64,000 nt of DNA, taken from NCBI RefSeq assembly GCF_965200405.1, contig NZ_OZ241356.1, positions 2,294,001-2,358,000 of the forward strand, read 5' to 3'. The stretch comes from Glacieibacterium sp965200405. Its GTDB lineage: Bacteria; Pseudomonadota; Alphaproteobacteria; Sphingomonadales; Sphingomonadaceae. A program made the position numbers and the translations under genes. Under the pieces are notes generated by a model. The model ran no database searches. It saw only the letters and a program-made list of their open reading frames with translations, and was not told the origin of the DNA. Shown piece by piece: positions 18,320 to 27,047 of this stretch (the stretch's first letter is position 1; each line of letters begins with the position of its first letter).

Positions 18320-18633
18320 CTGCGATCTACAAGCTGCTGCGCGCTGCGGAATGGGCGGCGTTCGATACTGCGGGCAGCTTTGCCGGGTCGGCGGACGACC
18401 TGCGCGACGGCTATATCCACATGTCCGCCGCCGAGCAGCTCGACGGCACCCGAAACCGTTATTTCGCGGGGGAGGCAGGGCTGGTGCTGCTCACCCTCGA
18501 CGCCGAGGCGCTGGGCGACGACCTGCGCTGGGAGGAGGCGCGGGCCGGGCAGATGTTCCCGCACCTGTACCGCCCCCTGCGACGCGCCGACATTTCCGCA
18601 ATTACGATGCTTGCGCCGCCTTTGCCCGGATGA
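18316..18633 (+). CDS. DUF952 family protein
   Basis: This 105-residue protein has IYKLLRAAEWAAF at its start, DGYIHMSAAEQL in the middle and MFPHLYRPL near the end. That is the DUF952 pattern, related to glutathione-transferase-associated small proteins of unknown function. The GTG at 18316 overlaps the ruvX stop by four bases. Its 3' end overlaps the convergent glutathione transferase gene by 32 bases. Longer in-frame sequence upstream is only ruvX in another frame. Confidence 0.82.
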   Translation: MTAIYKLLRAAEWAAFDTAGSFAGSADDLRDGYIHMSAAEQLDGTRNRYFAGEAGLVLLTLDAEALGDDLRWEEARAGQMFPHLYRPLRRADISAITMLAPPLPG

Positions 18634-19216
18634 ACGCCGGGCGCTGCTGCAATCGCTCCCAGTAATCGACCAGTCGCTGTGACAACCGGTCATGCAGTTC
18701 AAGCCGGGACGCCAGCATCAGCGCATAGCCCACCGAGATGTCCGCCGCCGTGAAGCGTCCGGCGCACAGCCACTCATTGTCCGCCAGCGCTGCGTCCGCC
18801 AGGATGGTCCGCCGCGCAAACCAGTGCGCGTAATCCGCCGCAGCCTCCTGCAGCCCTTTCTCCGGCTCGCGTACCGTATAGCGCAGCACGACCGTCTGCG
18901 GGAACGTCAGCGTCGCCTCACCGTGATGCAGCCAGTTGAGCCAGACCCCATAAGCCGCCTCGTCGACGTCCACCGCCAGCGAGGAGGGCCCGTAGCGGGT
19001 ACACAGATACTGCACGATCGCCGCGGATTCCGTCAGCCGCGCGTCGCCGTCGATCAACAGCGGGATCGTGCCCAGCGGGTTCAGGTCGAGATACCCCGGC
19101 GTCGTGAACCGTGGCGGAAACTCCAGCCGCTCCAGCTGGTATGGCAGTTGCATTTCTTCCAGCGCCCATAGCGCCCGGAACGATCGGGCGTCGCTGCAAT
19201 GGTAAAGGGTGATCAT
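18602..19216 (-). CDS. Glutathione S-transferase family protein
   Basis: This 204-residue protein has an N-terminal thioredoxin-like domain: MITLYHCSDARSFRALWALEE, here given to residue 21 in two parts as MITLYHCSD and ARSFRALWAL. It then has NPLGTIPLLIDGD with the cis-Pro near residue 54 and the glutathione-binding LTESAAIVQYL. A helical C-terminal domain contains AGRFTAADISVGYAL. It lies divergent to the DegQ-like gene across about 74 bases and overlaps the DUF952 gene at its 3' end. The substrate is unknown. Confidence 0.9.
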   Translation of the reverse strand: MITLYHCSDARSFRALWALEEMQLPYQLERLEFPPRFTTPGYLDLNPLGTIPLLIDGDARLTESAAIVQYLCTRYGPSSLAVDVDEAAYGVWLNWLHHGEATLTFPQTVVLRYTVREPEKGLQEAAADYAHWFARRTILADAALADNEWLCAGRFTAADISVGYALMLASRLELHDRLSQRLVDYWERLQQRPAFIRAKAAQAS

Positions 19217-19290
19217 TTGGGCTCCCTCGTTGTTAATTGACGCTTCACCCAGTGCGGGTCAAAGCGCAACCTCGTCCAGCCAGGGGAGGC

Positions 19291-20775
19291 ATGATGACGT
19301 TCAAATCCCGCGCAACGAGCATGGCCATCGGTGCCGTCTGCCTGACCACCGGTGTCGCGCTGGCGTTCGGGATCAGCGCCGGTACCGGCGAGGGGCTGAT
19401 CAAGGCCCAGACCGCCGCACCGCCCGCTGCCGAGGATACCAGGGTGGTGCCGCTCGACCCGACGCGCCTGCTGTTGAGTTACAGTGCCGTGGTCAAGCGA
19501 GCGGCGCCAGCCGTGGTCAACGTCTATTCGGCGCGGATCAACCGCAGTCGCCCGGCGATGACCAGCGATCCGTTCTTCCAGCGCTTCTTCGGCAGCCAGC
19601 AACAGCCGCCACGCGTCGAGCAATCGCTCGGTTCCGGCGTCATCGTCGGCAGCGATGGGCTGATCATCACCAACAATCACGTCGTCGACGGCGCCGACCA
19701 GATCCTCGTCGCCCTTGCCGACCGCCGCGAATATCCAGCGAAGCTGGTGTTCTCCGATGCTCGGCTCGACCTGGCCATGCTGCGCATCGACGTGAAGGGG
19801 GTCAAGCTGCCGGTCGTGCCGCTCGGCGACAGCGACCGGGCAGAGGTCGGCGACGTCGTCCTCGCGATCGGCGACCCGTTCGGTGTCGGACAGACCGTCA
19901 CCCACGGCATTGTCTCGGCCACTGCAAGGACGGGACAGGGCGTCTCCAACTATCAATATTTCCTGCAGACCGACGCCGCCATCAACCCAGGCAATTCAGG
20001 CGGCGCGCTGCTCGACATGCAGGGCCGCCTGCTCGGCATCAACACCGCGATCGCCTCGCCATCGGGCGGCTCGAACGGCGTCGGCTTCGCCATCCCGTCG
20101 AACATGGTTCGCGTCTTCATGGGCGCCGCCAGGACCGGCAAGCTGGTCACCGGCTGGATCGGTGCCGAGGGCGAGGGCCTGACCACGGCAACCGCCACGC
20201 AGCTCGGCCTCGACCGCCCCGGCGGCGTGCTGGTCACCGACGTCTCGCCCAACTCACCGTCTGCCGCCGCCGGTATCAAGCCCGGCGACATCCTGCTCGC
20301 TGTCGACGGCAAGGAAGTCGTCGACCCCGGCCAGTTGCGCTACCGCATCGCTGTGCTTGGCGTCGGCACCCGCGTCGAGCTCGACGTCCGCCGCGCCGGC
20401 CAGCGCCGCACCGTCGCGCTGACGCTCGCCACGCCGCCCGAGAAGCCGGCCCGGTCGCTGACCCGCATCACCGGCGAGAACCTCCTGACCGGCGTCACCA
20501 TCGGTAACCTGTCCCCCGCCTTCGCACAGGAGATCGGCGCCGGCCTGCCCGAAAGAGGCGTGGTCGTCACCGACATCCTCGCCGGCGCTCCGGCCGCCCG
20601 CTTCGGCTTCCTCAAGCCCGGCGACCTCATCGAGGCGGTCAACGGCACCGACGTCCGCACAGTCTCCGACGTCGCCACCGCCATTCGTACCGGCACCCCC
20701 AGCATCCGCTTCAACCGCGCCGGCCAACGTAGCCTGTGCGGCGTCGTGCAGGGGCAACTTGCTTGTAGCACTTGA
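19291..20775 (+). CDS. Do/DegQ-type periplasmic serine protease
   Basis: This 494-residue HtrA-family protein has an N-terminal membrane or signal segment (about 10-28) and a trypsin-like domain. The triad is His130 (NNHVVDG), Asp160 (ARLDLAML) and Ser236 (NPGNSGGAL). Two PDZ domains follow, at about 265-350 and 385-475, each with a KPGD core. It degrades or refolds misfolded envelope proteins. ATGs at 19291 and 19294 both follow GGGGAGG closely. The last ten residues include two Cys, which is not typical of DegQ. Confidence 0.92.
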   Translation: MMTFKSRATSMAIGAVCLTTGVALAFGISAGTGEGLIKAQTAAPPAAEDTRVVPLDPTRLLLSYSAVVKRAAPAVVNVYSARINRSRPAMTSDPFFQRFFGSQQQPPRVEQSLGSGVIVGSDGLIITNNHVVDGADQILVALADRREYPAKLVFSDARLDLAMLRIDVKGVKLPVVPLGDSDRAEVGDVVLAIGDPFGVGQTVTHGIVSATARTGQGVSNYQYFLQTDAAINPGNSGGALLDMQGRLLGINTAIASPSGGSNGVGFAIPSNMVRVFMGAARTGKLVTGWIGAEGEGLTTATATQLGLDRPGGVLVTDVSPNSPSAAAGIKPGDILLAVDGKEVVDPGQLRYRIAVLGVGTRVELDVRRAGQRRTVALTLATPPEKPARSLTRITGENLLTGVTIGNLSPAFAQEIGAGLPERGVVVTDILAGAPAARFGFLKPGDLIEAVNGTDVRTVSDVATAIRTGTPSIRFNRAGQRSLCGVVQGQLACST

Positions 20776-20914
20776 GGGCATGAAGAGGGGCCCTTGGCAG
20801 GACACACCCAACGCAGCCTGCGGGTGCAGGAGGTCGAAAGATAAACGACTTAAACAGAAACGTGATATCCGATCGTTCGGACTTTGTATCAGCGGCGTAG
20901 ATGCCGCCGGCATC

Positions 20915-21820
20915 TCAGCCAGTCTTCAACTGGCGACGCTGCCGCTTCACAGCATCCATGATGGTTCGGCTGTATATCTGATGCGTGAGACTAGGGTGTT
21001 GAGCCCCTGACGAGGAGGGGGCCACACCCAGCGACGCCGCAGGTGTGAACGTCACCTCACCGAAATATACCCCGTCAGACCCATTATAAAGGTCGACCCG
21101 AACATATTCGAACGACGCCGATAAAGCTTGGGCGGCAGATACCATGGCCTTGATGCGTTCAGGCGCGGCTTTGGTGTATGTTTCTGCCGTGACAAGGCCG
21201 TCCTGATCATCCATGGGCTCGGATCCGGGAACGCGGAACATCCGGCTCCAGCGCGCGCCGAAGCGGTCATGATCGACCTGATATACCAAGGGCCGTCCGT
21301 ATACGCAGTGAAATTTGTAGTCGTCCGGTAGCAGGCCGGTATCAGTCGGCACCAATGCCTCGACAATGATCTTTTTTGGCAGCTGCCAATATTGCATCTC
21401 GCGCAGGTTGAGAGAATAATCGACTATTGCCATCTGATACAGATGCTGCAAATCAGTGGCTGATCCGACGTCACGCATGAACACTGTAGCTCCACTGGCA
21501 TGCGTTGGTTTGGCAATCGTGTTTGTCCCGGCAAAGGGCTGAATAAGAGCATACAGTTGAGCGACCGAACGAACGTCTTCCATTGGAATGACAAGCAAGG
21601 TTTCGGGTATGCGTAAGTCGGGAAACAAGCGCTTGGCCTGTAGCTTGGCCGTCTCCTTATCAACAAAAGTGCGTTCGAACGCAGACCATTTGGGATCGAT
21701 CATCCGGTTGAAGATGAGGTCGTTGACCGTCGCGGCGGCATCATCGGTGGGCAGCGGATAACGCCCAAACATTCTTTCGAAGGACGCAGCGGCGTACAGG
21801 TAGTTGCTGGTGCGCGTCAT
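20915..21820 (-). CDS. TupA-like ATP-grasp protein
   Basis: This protein of about 301 residues fits the TupA-like ATP-grasp family, named after a teichuronopeptide synthesis protein. The motifs are FVDKETAKLQAKRLFPDL, IAKPTHASGATVFM, the YKFHCVYGRPL stretch and FEYVRVDLYN followed by VYFGEVTF with the metal-binding acidic residues. Such enzymes join a carboxylate to an amine or sugar at the cost of ATP. The ATG at 21820 is the first ATG; a TTG at 21916 would add 32 residues. It follows the sulfotransferase gene by about 200 bases and is somewhat lower in G+C than its surroundings, so the two may be co-transcribed. Confidence 0.72.
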   Translation of the reverse strand: MTRTSNYLYAAASFERMFGRYPLPTDDAAATVNDLIFNRMIDPKWSAFERTFVDKETAKLQAKRLFPDLRIPETLLVIPMEDVRSVAQLYALIQPFAGTNTIAKPTHASGATVFMRDVGSATDLQHLYQMAIVDYSLNLREMQYWQLPKKIIVEALVPTDTGLLPDDYKFHCVYGRPLVYQVDHDRFGARWSRMFRVPGSEPMDDQDGLVTAETYTKAAPERIKAMVSAAQALSASFEYVRVDLYNGSDGVYFGEVTFTPAASLGVAPSSSGAQHPSLTHQIYSRTIMDAVKRQRRQLKTG

Positions 21821-22019
21821 GGACGGAATACTCGGCGACGGCGCCGATCGCGTGACGGCGTTCTCGCCGGTTTCGGCAGATGATGGCGTTTCGTTCAACC
21901 GCGATCCCTTCAGCAAGCTTGAGTAATTTCATTCTCCGAAAGATGGCCGACCATGTTGCAGTCTTACGGAAGCGTGCGCGTCTGGTTACGCGTGCTCAGA
22001 AGCTTCGCCGGCACTGGCC

Positions 22020-22838
22020 TTACAGTTCGCGGTCCAATTTGAGCGATCTCAAATGCGATTGCGCCTCGTCTCTGACCGAGCGCAGCGGATGCTGGACAAA
22101 GGATCCTTCGGGACTAAGACCGAGGTCTGCTTTGTATTTCCAATAGCGAAGACGATCCGACTGTTCTGTCGTCAGTTTTGTCAAATGCGGATAATTGGCG
22201 TTACCGTCAAAAATCGACCCGATCGACTTCTGATTCTCGTCGGGGCAGGGCGGGTCGAGTTGCAGAAACGCATAGAGCGCACGTGCAACTGCCGCCGGGT
22301 CGGCTACCAGGTCTTCGTATCGAAGAACCATGACAGAATGTAGATATGGCAAATCGACTGCCAAGCGTTCATGAGCATGAAGCCAATGGTCGATTATCTG
22401 GGCGGGTAGCATATCGCTCCATTTTGCCATCGCTGCCGAGACTGCCTGCGGGTGACGGAGTACCATGACGAATTGTGCGAGCGGGAATAGCTGCTGGTAC
22501 AAGCGGGCACGCGTCAGATTGACCGGAGACTTTTCTACTCGCCATGACCGGGTCGTGTCGAACCACGGCGCCCAATCCGCCTCCAGCCGAAGCCGCGTGT
22601 GGAGCGTGTCGTAGCGGCACCCTTCGACGAGATGCTCGGCCGGGTCTGTCGCGAAATGCAACGGCCAGCCGTGCTGCGCGGTATGCGGGATGGCGCCCTG
22701 TAGATAGACGCCCTCATTCTCGGGGACCGGAGAACCGGAGATCGCCGCTACCTCGGGGTGAAGTGACAATATACGCGCGACCAGGGACGTGCCCGAACGG
22801 TGAAGCCCGCCGACAAAGACATACCGATGCCGGATCAT
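22020..22838 (-). CDS. Sulfotransferase family protein
   Basis: This 272-residue protein has the PAPS 5'-phosphosulfate loop GLHRSGTSLVARIL near residues 9-22. The 3'-phosphate motif is FVMVLRHPQAVSAAMAKW near 115, and a conserved LRYEDLVADP is near 165. These mark a sulfotransferase that would move sulfate from PAPS to a sugar, lipid or protein acceptor. The ATG at 22838 puts the loop at its usual place next to the N-terminus. It is divergent from the SPS-like operon across about 100 bases. Local G+C is about 50 percent in counted stretches, below the window's average, which hints at acquisition. Confidence 0.85.
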   Translation of the reverse strand: MIRHRYVFVGGLHRSGTSLVARILSLHPEVAAISGSPVPENEGVYLQGAIPHTAQHGWPLHFATDPAEHLVEGCRYDTLHTRLRLEADWAPWFDTTRSWRVEKSPVNLTRARLYQQLFPLAQFVMVLRHPQAVSAAMAKWSDMLPAQIIDHWLHAHERLAVDLPYLHSVMVLRYEDLVADPAAVARALYAFLQLDPPCPDENQKSIGSIFDGNANYPHLTKLTTEQSDRLRYWKYKADLGLSPEGSFVQHPLRSVRDEAQSHLRSLKLDREL

Positions 22839-22937
22839 CGGCCACCATAGCAGAGGCTGAGCAAATCCAGATTCATTGTCGCAGGGGCAACTTTCGCGGC
22901 AAAAAAGCCTTAACTCATCGGCCAGATGGGGTGACCG
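22839..22937. promoter_or_regulatory. Divergent control region, sulfotransferase / SPS-like operon
   Basis: This gap between two divergent starts must hold both promoters. A GGGGTG ribosome site lies five bases before the ATG at 22938. No clear operator or -35/-10 pair could be read. It contains GCAGGGGCAACTT (22881-22893), which recurs near the end of the DegQ-like gene at 20748. Confidence 0.4.
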
Positions 22938-24983
22938 ATGAACGTAATGCATATCGCGCTGGGTGGTTGCCTTAAAGCACCGCCGGTGCACTATGGCATT
23001 ACCGAGGACACCGGAGGACATATCGCCTATGTTCTTGGCGCAGCCTTGGCTCAAGCGGACGATCAAAACGTCGAGACGGTCCAGATCGTCACCCGCTGGT
23101 TCGATGACGATCGCCTCGGCAGTGACTATCGGCGCCCGTTTGAAGCGATTACCGATCGGGTGTCGATCGTGCGGCTGGCGTCCGGTGACAGACGTTATCT
23201 CGAAAAGGCCGGCCTGACAGCCGAATTGCCACTGTTTATCGTGGCGTTGCTCGCGCACATCGAGGCGCAGACGACTAAACCCGACATCATCCATGCGCAT
23301 TTCGCCGATGCTGCGACTGCGGCGATGGCGGTCCGTGCGCGCTTTGACATTCCCTTTTTCTATACGCCGCATTCGCTCGGTATCGACAAGGGCCAGAATG
23401 GCGGTGCCGTCGAGGCACTTGGCAACCGGATCGCGCAGGAGCGTGCCGCTATCGCGGCAGCGGACGGGATTATCGTCTCGTCACGCGACGAGGCTGAGCG
23501 TCAGATCGTCGCCTACGGCGTCCACGACGCAATTACCCGTGTTCACCGCGTCGTTCCCGGCGTCAACGCGCTGCCGGAGCAGATCGACACCTCCCGGGCT
23601 CTTGCCCTGATTGCACCCTTTCTGCGCAATCCCGGAAAGCCGATGATCTTGGCCGTCGCGCGACCGGTGGCAAAAAAGAACCTCGGTGCGCTGGTCGATG
23701 CCTTCGCCGCGCGGCCCGCGTTGAGCGAGATAGCGAACTTAGTTGTGCTGGCGGGCCTGCGCCAGTCGCCAGGCTGCGGGACCGACGAGCAGCAAGGCGT
23801 AATCCGCGATTTGCTGGAGGCGATCGACCGGCACGATCTCTATGGTCGTGTCGCCGTCCCGCGCCGTCATGAACCCCAGGATGTCGCGGGCTTATACCGC
23901 CTCGCTGCCAGGGGCGGCGGCCTGTTCGCCAATCCGGCGTTGCACGAGCCGTTCGGGCTGACGTTGATCGAGGCGGCCAAGGCCGGCTTGCCGGTTGTCG
24001 CGACGCGCAACGGTGGGCCGGGCGATATCCTTGGCATGATTGGCCATGGTTTGCTGATCGATCCGCGCGATCCGCTTGCCATCGCCGATGCCTGTTACAG
24101 CGTGCTGACCGACACGTGCCTGCGCGACCGGCTGGTCGCAGCCGCACGTGCCAACGTCGGGCAATTCGATTGGGCCGCCTATGCGCGTCGGTCGCTCAAG
24201 CTGTACGGTGCCGCCGCACGCCCGACGGTCACTGCGCCGATCGCTTCGACCGGTCGGATGGTTATTTGTGATATCGACAACACGCTGACCGGCTGCGCCA
24301 GCTCGGCGCTGCGCTTCGGAGACTGGGCGGGGCAGCGCGACTTGCCGTTCATCGTCGCGACCGGACGATCGCTGCCGGAGGCGCGTGCTGTGATGGACGA
24401 TTGGGCGCTGCCTGAGCCGGACGCCTATATCACCTCTGTCGGTACCGAAGTCTTCATTCGCGACGACGACGGCCGTCTGATCTCTTGGGAGGCTTTCGGC
24501 GACTTGATGGATGCGGACTGGTGCCCGCACACCGTGGCTCGAACGATCGCCGGGCTTGCCATCTCGATGCAGCCGCCAGTCGACCAGCGACGCCATAAGC
24601 TCAGCTATTTTGGCTCACGCAGCGACGCCGATGCGATCGCCGGCGTGTTAGCCGAGGAGGGCGTTGCGGCGCGAGTAGTCCATTCGCACGGACGCTTGAT
24701 CGACGTACTGCCTGCCGGCGCCGGCAAGGCGATGGCAATCGAGGCGCTGGCAGCTCGCATGGGTCTCGGCCTGTCGGACTGTATCGCTGCAGGCGACAGC
24801 GGCAACGATATCGACATGCTTGGTCGCTGCGGCAGTGCCATTCTGGTCGCCAATGCCGCGGAAGATCTCGACGTTCTCGTGGCTCGCCCGGGGCTGTTCA
24901 GGAGCTTCGGTCGGCATGCCGACGGGGTGATCGAGGGCCTGCGCCATTTTGGCGTCGCGCCCGCCGCCGGTGCGGCGCGATGA
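22938..24983 (+). CDS. Sucrose-phosphate-synthase-like glycosyltransferase fused to HAD-IIB phosphatase
   Basis: This 681-residue two-domain enzyme starts with a GT4 glycosyltransferase (about 1-430). It has ITEDTGGHIAYVLGAAL, the SPS-specific HEPQDVAGLYRLAA block, and the nucleotide-sugar site ALHEPFGLTLIEAA near residue 335. A HAD-IIB phosphatase (about 440-675) follows with CDIDNTLTG near 445 and GDSGNDIDML near 620. The order matches sucrose-phosphate synthases with a phosphatase domain and the related mannosylfructose-phosphate synthases. A non-reducing disaccharide such as sucrose is the likely product type, but the exact sugars cannot be read. Its stop overlaps the next start by four bases. 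Confidence 0.85.
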   Translation: MNVMHIALGGCLKAPPVHYGITEDTGGHIAYVLGAALAQADDQNVETVQIVTRWFDDDRLGSDYRRPFEAITDRVSIVRLASGDRRYLEKAGLTAELPLFIVALLAHIEAQTTKPDIIHAHFADAATAAMAVRARFDIPFFYTPHSLGIDKGQNGGAVEALGNRIAQERAAIAAADGIIVSSRDEAERQIVAYGVHDAITRVHRVVPGVNALPEQIDTSRALALIAPFLRNPGKPMILAVARPVAKKNLGALVDAFAARPALSEIANLVVLAGLRQSPGCGTDEQQGVIRDLLEAIDRHDLYGRVAVPRRHEPQDVAGLYRLAARGGGLFANPALHEPFGLTLIEAAKAGLPVVATRNGGPGDILGMIGHGLLIDPRDPLAIADACYSVLTDTCLRDRLVAAARANVGQFDWAAYARRSLKLYGAAARPTVTAPIASTGRMVICDIDNTLTGCASSALRFGDWAGQRDLPFIVATGRSLPEARAVMDDWALPEPDAYITSVGTEVFIRDDDGRLISWEAFGDLMDADWCPHTVARTIAGLAISMQPPVDQRRHKLSYFGSRSDADAIAGVLAEEGVAARVVHSHGRLIDVLPAGAGKAMAIEALAARMGLGLSDCIAAGDSGNDIDMLGRCGSAILVANAAEDLDVLVARPGLFRSFGRHADGVIEGLRHFGVAPAAGAAR

Positions 24984-26119
24984 CGACAGGTCGGCCGATC
25001 GGCTATTTCGTTCATCACCAGGGACGTGGCCACGCGGAACGCTGTGCGGCGATCGTCAACGCCCTGCCGAGGGACCGGCCCGTCAGGATTTTTTGCGCCC
25101 AGGCCGATATCTTTCCAGCGCTGCCGGCCAACGCCACGATCACCGCCATCCCTTCGCTATTCGAGCCCGACGGCAGCGAAGCCCCCGCGATGAGCCTGGT
25201 CGCGACCCCGGAGACGCTGCACTGTGCGCCGCTCGGCTGGCCCGGCATCCGTCGGGCGATGGCGACGCTCACTGGCTTCTTTGCGGCGGAAAACCCGGTG
25301 TTGATGATCTGCGACGTTTCCGCTGAAATCGCTCAGCTGGCGCGCATCTGCAGTGTCCCTCACATCAAGATCCTGCAGCATGGCAATCGCGGCGATGCCG
25401 GCCATCAGGCTGCCTATGACGGCGCAGTCGGACTGATCGCACCCTATGCCGAAGCACTGGCGCAGCCTGAATGGTCGGCCGTGATGCGGGCCCGGACCTG
25501 CTTCGCCGGTGGGCTGGGCGTCGACCTGCGGGTTGCCGAGCGCGAGGTGGCGCGGCAGCGGATCGGCGTCGCCAGCGGTGAGCAATTGTTCGTCGTGCTA
25601 TCGGGTGGCGGCGGCACCGGCTTTGCGCAGGCGCCGATCGCGGTCGGCGCGCGCGCCTTCTGCGATGCCCGCTGGATCACGATCGGTCAGATCGCGCCCG
25701 ACTGGCACGCGACTGAATCCGGCAACGTCGAGCATCGGGGTTGGGTCGATAACGCCGCCGACTATATCGCCGCCGCCGACCTTGTCGTCGCGTCGACCGG
25801 TAACACCACGTGCCAGCAGATACTTGCCGCTGCCCGGCCGTGGCTTGCGGTCCCCGAATGGCGGTATTTCGATGAGCAGGTGCGCAAGGCCGATGCGCTC
25901 GCCGCCGCCGGGGTTGCAGTCATGCGGCGGGACTTGCCGTCATCTGCCGACGATTGGCGCACGTCGATCGCGGAGGCGTTCGCGACGCACGACCCGCAGC
26001 GGCAGCGGTCGATGATCGCCGACGAGCCAGCACGTGAGACCGCGGCGTGGCTGGAAACGTTGATCGCGCGCTTATGGTCGCCTGCGGCCACACCTGGTGA
26101 AAGGGTCCACCTTGACTGA
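24980..26119 (+). CDS. MurG-like (GT28) glycosyltransferase
   Basis: This 379-residue protein has a glycosyltransferase-B N-terminal start (IGYFVHHQGRGHAERCAAI). Its C-terminal UDP-sugar site contains HRGWVDNAADYIAAADLVVASTG and a GNTTCQQILAAARPWLAVP stretch, as in MurG-like GT28 enzymes. VVLSGGGGTGF near residue 208 is the usual glycine-rich linker. It is second in the SPS-led operon and overlaps both neighbours. It probably adds a sugar to the product made by the first gene; donor and acceptor are unknown. Confidence 0.82.
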   Translation: MTTGRPIGYFVHHQGRGHAERCAAIVNALPRDRPVRIFCAQADIFPALPANATITAIPSLFEPDGSEAPAMSLVATPETLHCAPLGWPGIRRAMATLTGFFAAENPVLMICDVSAEIAQLARICSVPHIKILQHGNRGDAGHQAAYDGAVGLIAPYAEALAQPEWSAVMRARTCFAGGLGVDLRVAEREVARQRIGVASGEQLFVVLSGGGGTGFAQAPIAVGARAFCDARWITIGQIAPDWHATESGNVEHRGWVDNAADYIAAADLVVASTGNTTCQQILAAARPWLAVPEWRYFDEQVRKADALAAAGVAVMRRDLPSSADDWRTSIAEAFATHDPQRQRSMIADEPARETAAWLETLIARLWSPAATPGERVHLD

Positions 26120-27047
26120 CGTCTCTGTCATGACGATCGCGCGGGGCCGCGCAGAGCACGTCGCCAATCTCGTTCGCGGACTTGCGCAGCAGAGCGAATT
26201 GCCGCGCGAGCTGATTATCGGCGTGATGCAGCCCGAGCTCTATACCGATCTGCCGGCCACGCCGTTCGCGATCCGACAGATATGCATTCCTGGAAACGAA
26301 CTGCCGCTGGCGGCGGCACGCAACGCCGTCGCGCGTGCCGCGACCGGCGAGGTCCTCGTTTTTCTCGATGCAGACTGCATCCCTGCGCCATCATTATGCC
26401 AGGACTATGCTGCCGCCACCGCCGGCTTCGACGGCTTGCTGATGGGCGAGGTCCTGTATCTTCCGGGCGGGGCAGCAGCACCCGGCTGGTGCTTCGAACA
26501 GTTCGAAAGTGTCGCGGTTCGCCACTCCGACCGACGCGCCCCGCCGCGGGAGGGGATCGAGCGGTGTGGCGACTATCGCTGCTTCTGGTCGCTCAACTTC
26601 GCGATGCGCCGTTCGCGCTTTCTCGCCACGGGCGGCTTCGACGAGCGCTTCGTCGGCTATGGTGGCGAGGACACGGACTTTGGAAAGTCGCTCGACAGTG
26701 CCGGCATCGCGATCGCCTGGATGCACGGTGCTCGAGTCTATCACCAATACCATCCGCATCACATGCCGCCGCTCCATCATATCGACAGCGTCGTCCGCAA
26801 TGCGCAGTTGTTCGAAGCCAAATGGGGCTATCGCACGATGGAACACTGGCTGCGGGCCTTTCGCATGATGGGACTGATTGCCGAGGGGGCGGACGGTATC
26901 CAGATCGTGCGGCGGCCCGATGCCGACGATCTGTCGCTGACCGGCCAGCAGAGCCACCAGCCCTATGCCAATACCGCGTCGATCATCCGCCTTCTGGAGG
27001 CGCGGGCGGCGGCGTCGCAGACCGGTACGCCCTCGTTCGCAGCATGA
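26112..27047 (+). CDS. Family 2 glycosyltransferase
   Basis: This GT-A glycosyltransferase of about 311 residues begins VSVMTIARGRAEHVANLVRGL. It has the DXD-type VFLDADCIPAP near residue 90 and a galactosyltransferase-like C-terminal block: FAMRRSRFLATGGFDERF, then YGGEDTDFG near residue 190. The TTG at 26112 was chosen because AAAGGG lies six bases upstream. A GTG at 26097 is in frame but has no ribosome site. It overlaps the previous gene by eight bases and the next by four, so translation through the operon is coupled. Confidence 0.83.
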   Translation: MTDVSVMTIARGRAEHVANLVRGLAQQSELPRELIIGVMQPELYTDLPATPFAIRQICIPGNELPLAAARNAVARAATGEVLVFLDADCIPAPSLCQDYAAATAGFDGLLMGEVLYLPGGAAAPGWCFEQFESVAVRHSDRRAPPREGIERCGDYRCFWSLNFAMRRSRFLATGGFDERFVGYGGEDTDFGKSLDSAGIAIAWMHGARVYHQYHPHHMPPLHHIDSVVRNAQLFEAKWGYRTMEHWLRAFRMMGLIAEGADGIQIVRRPDADDLSLTGQQSHQPYANTASIIRLLEARAAASQTGTPSFAA

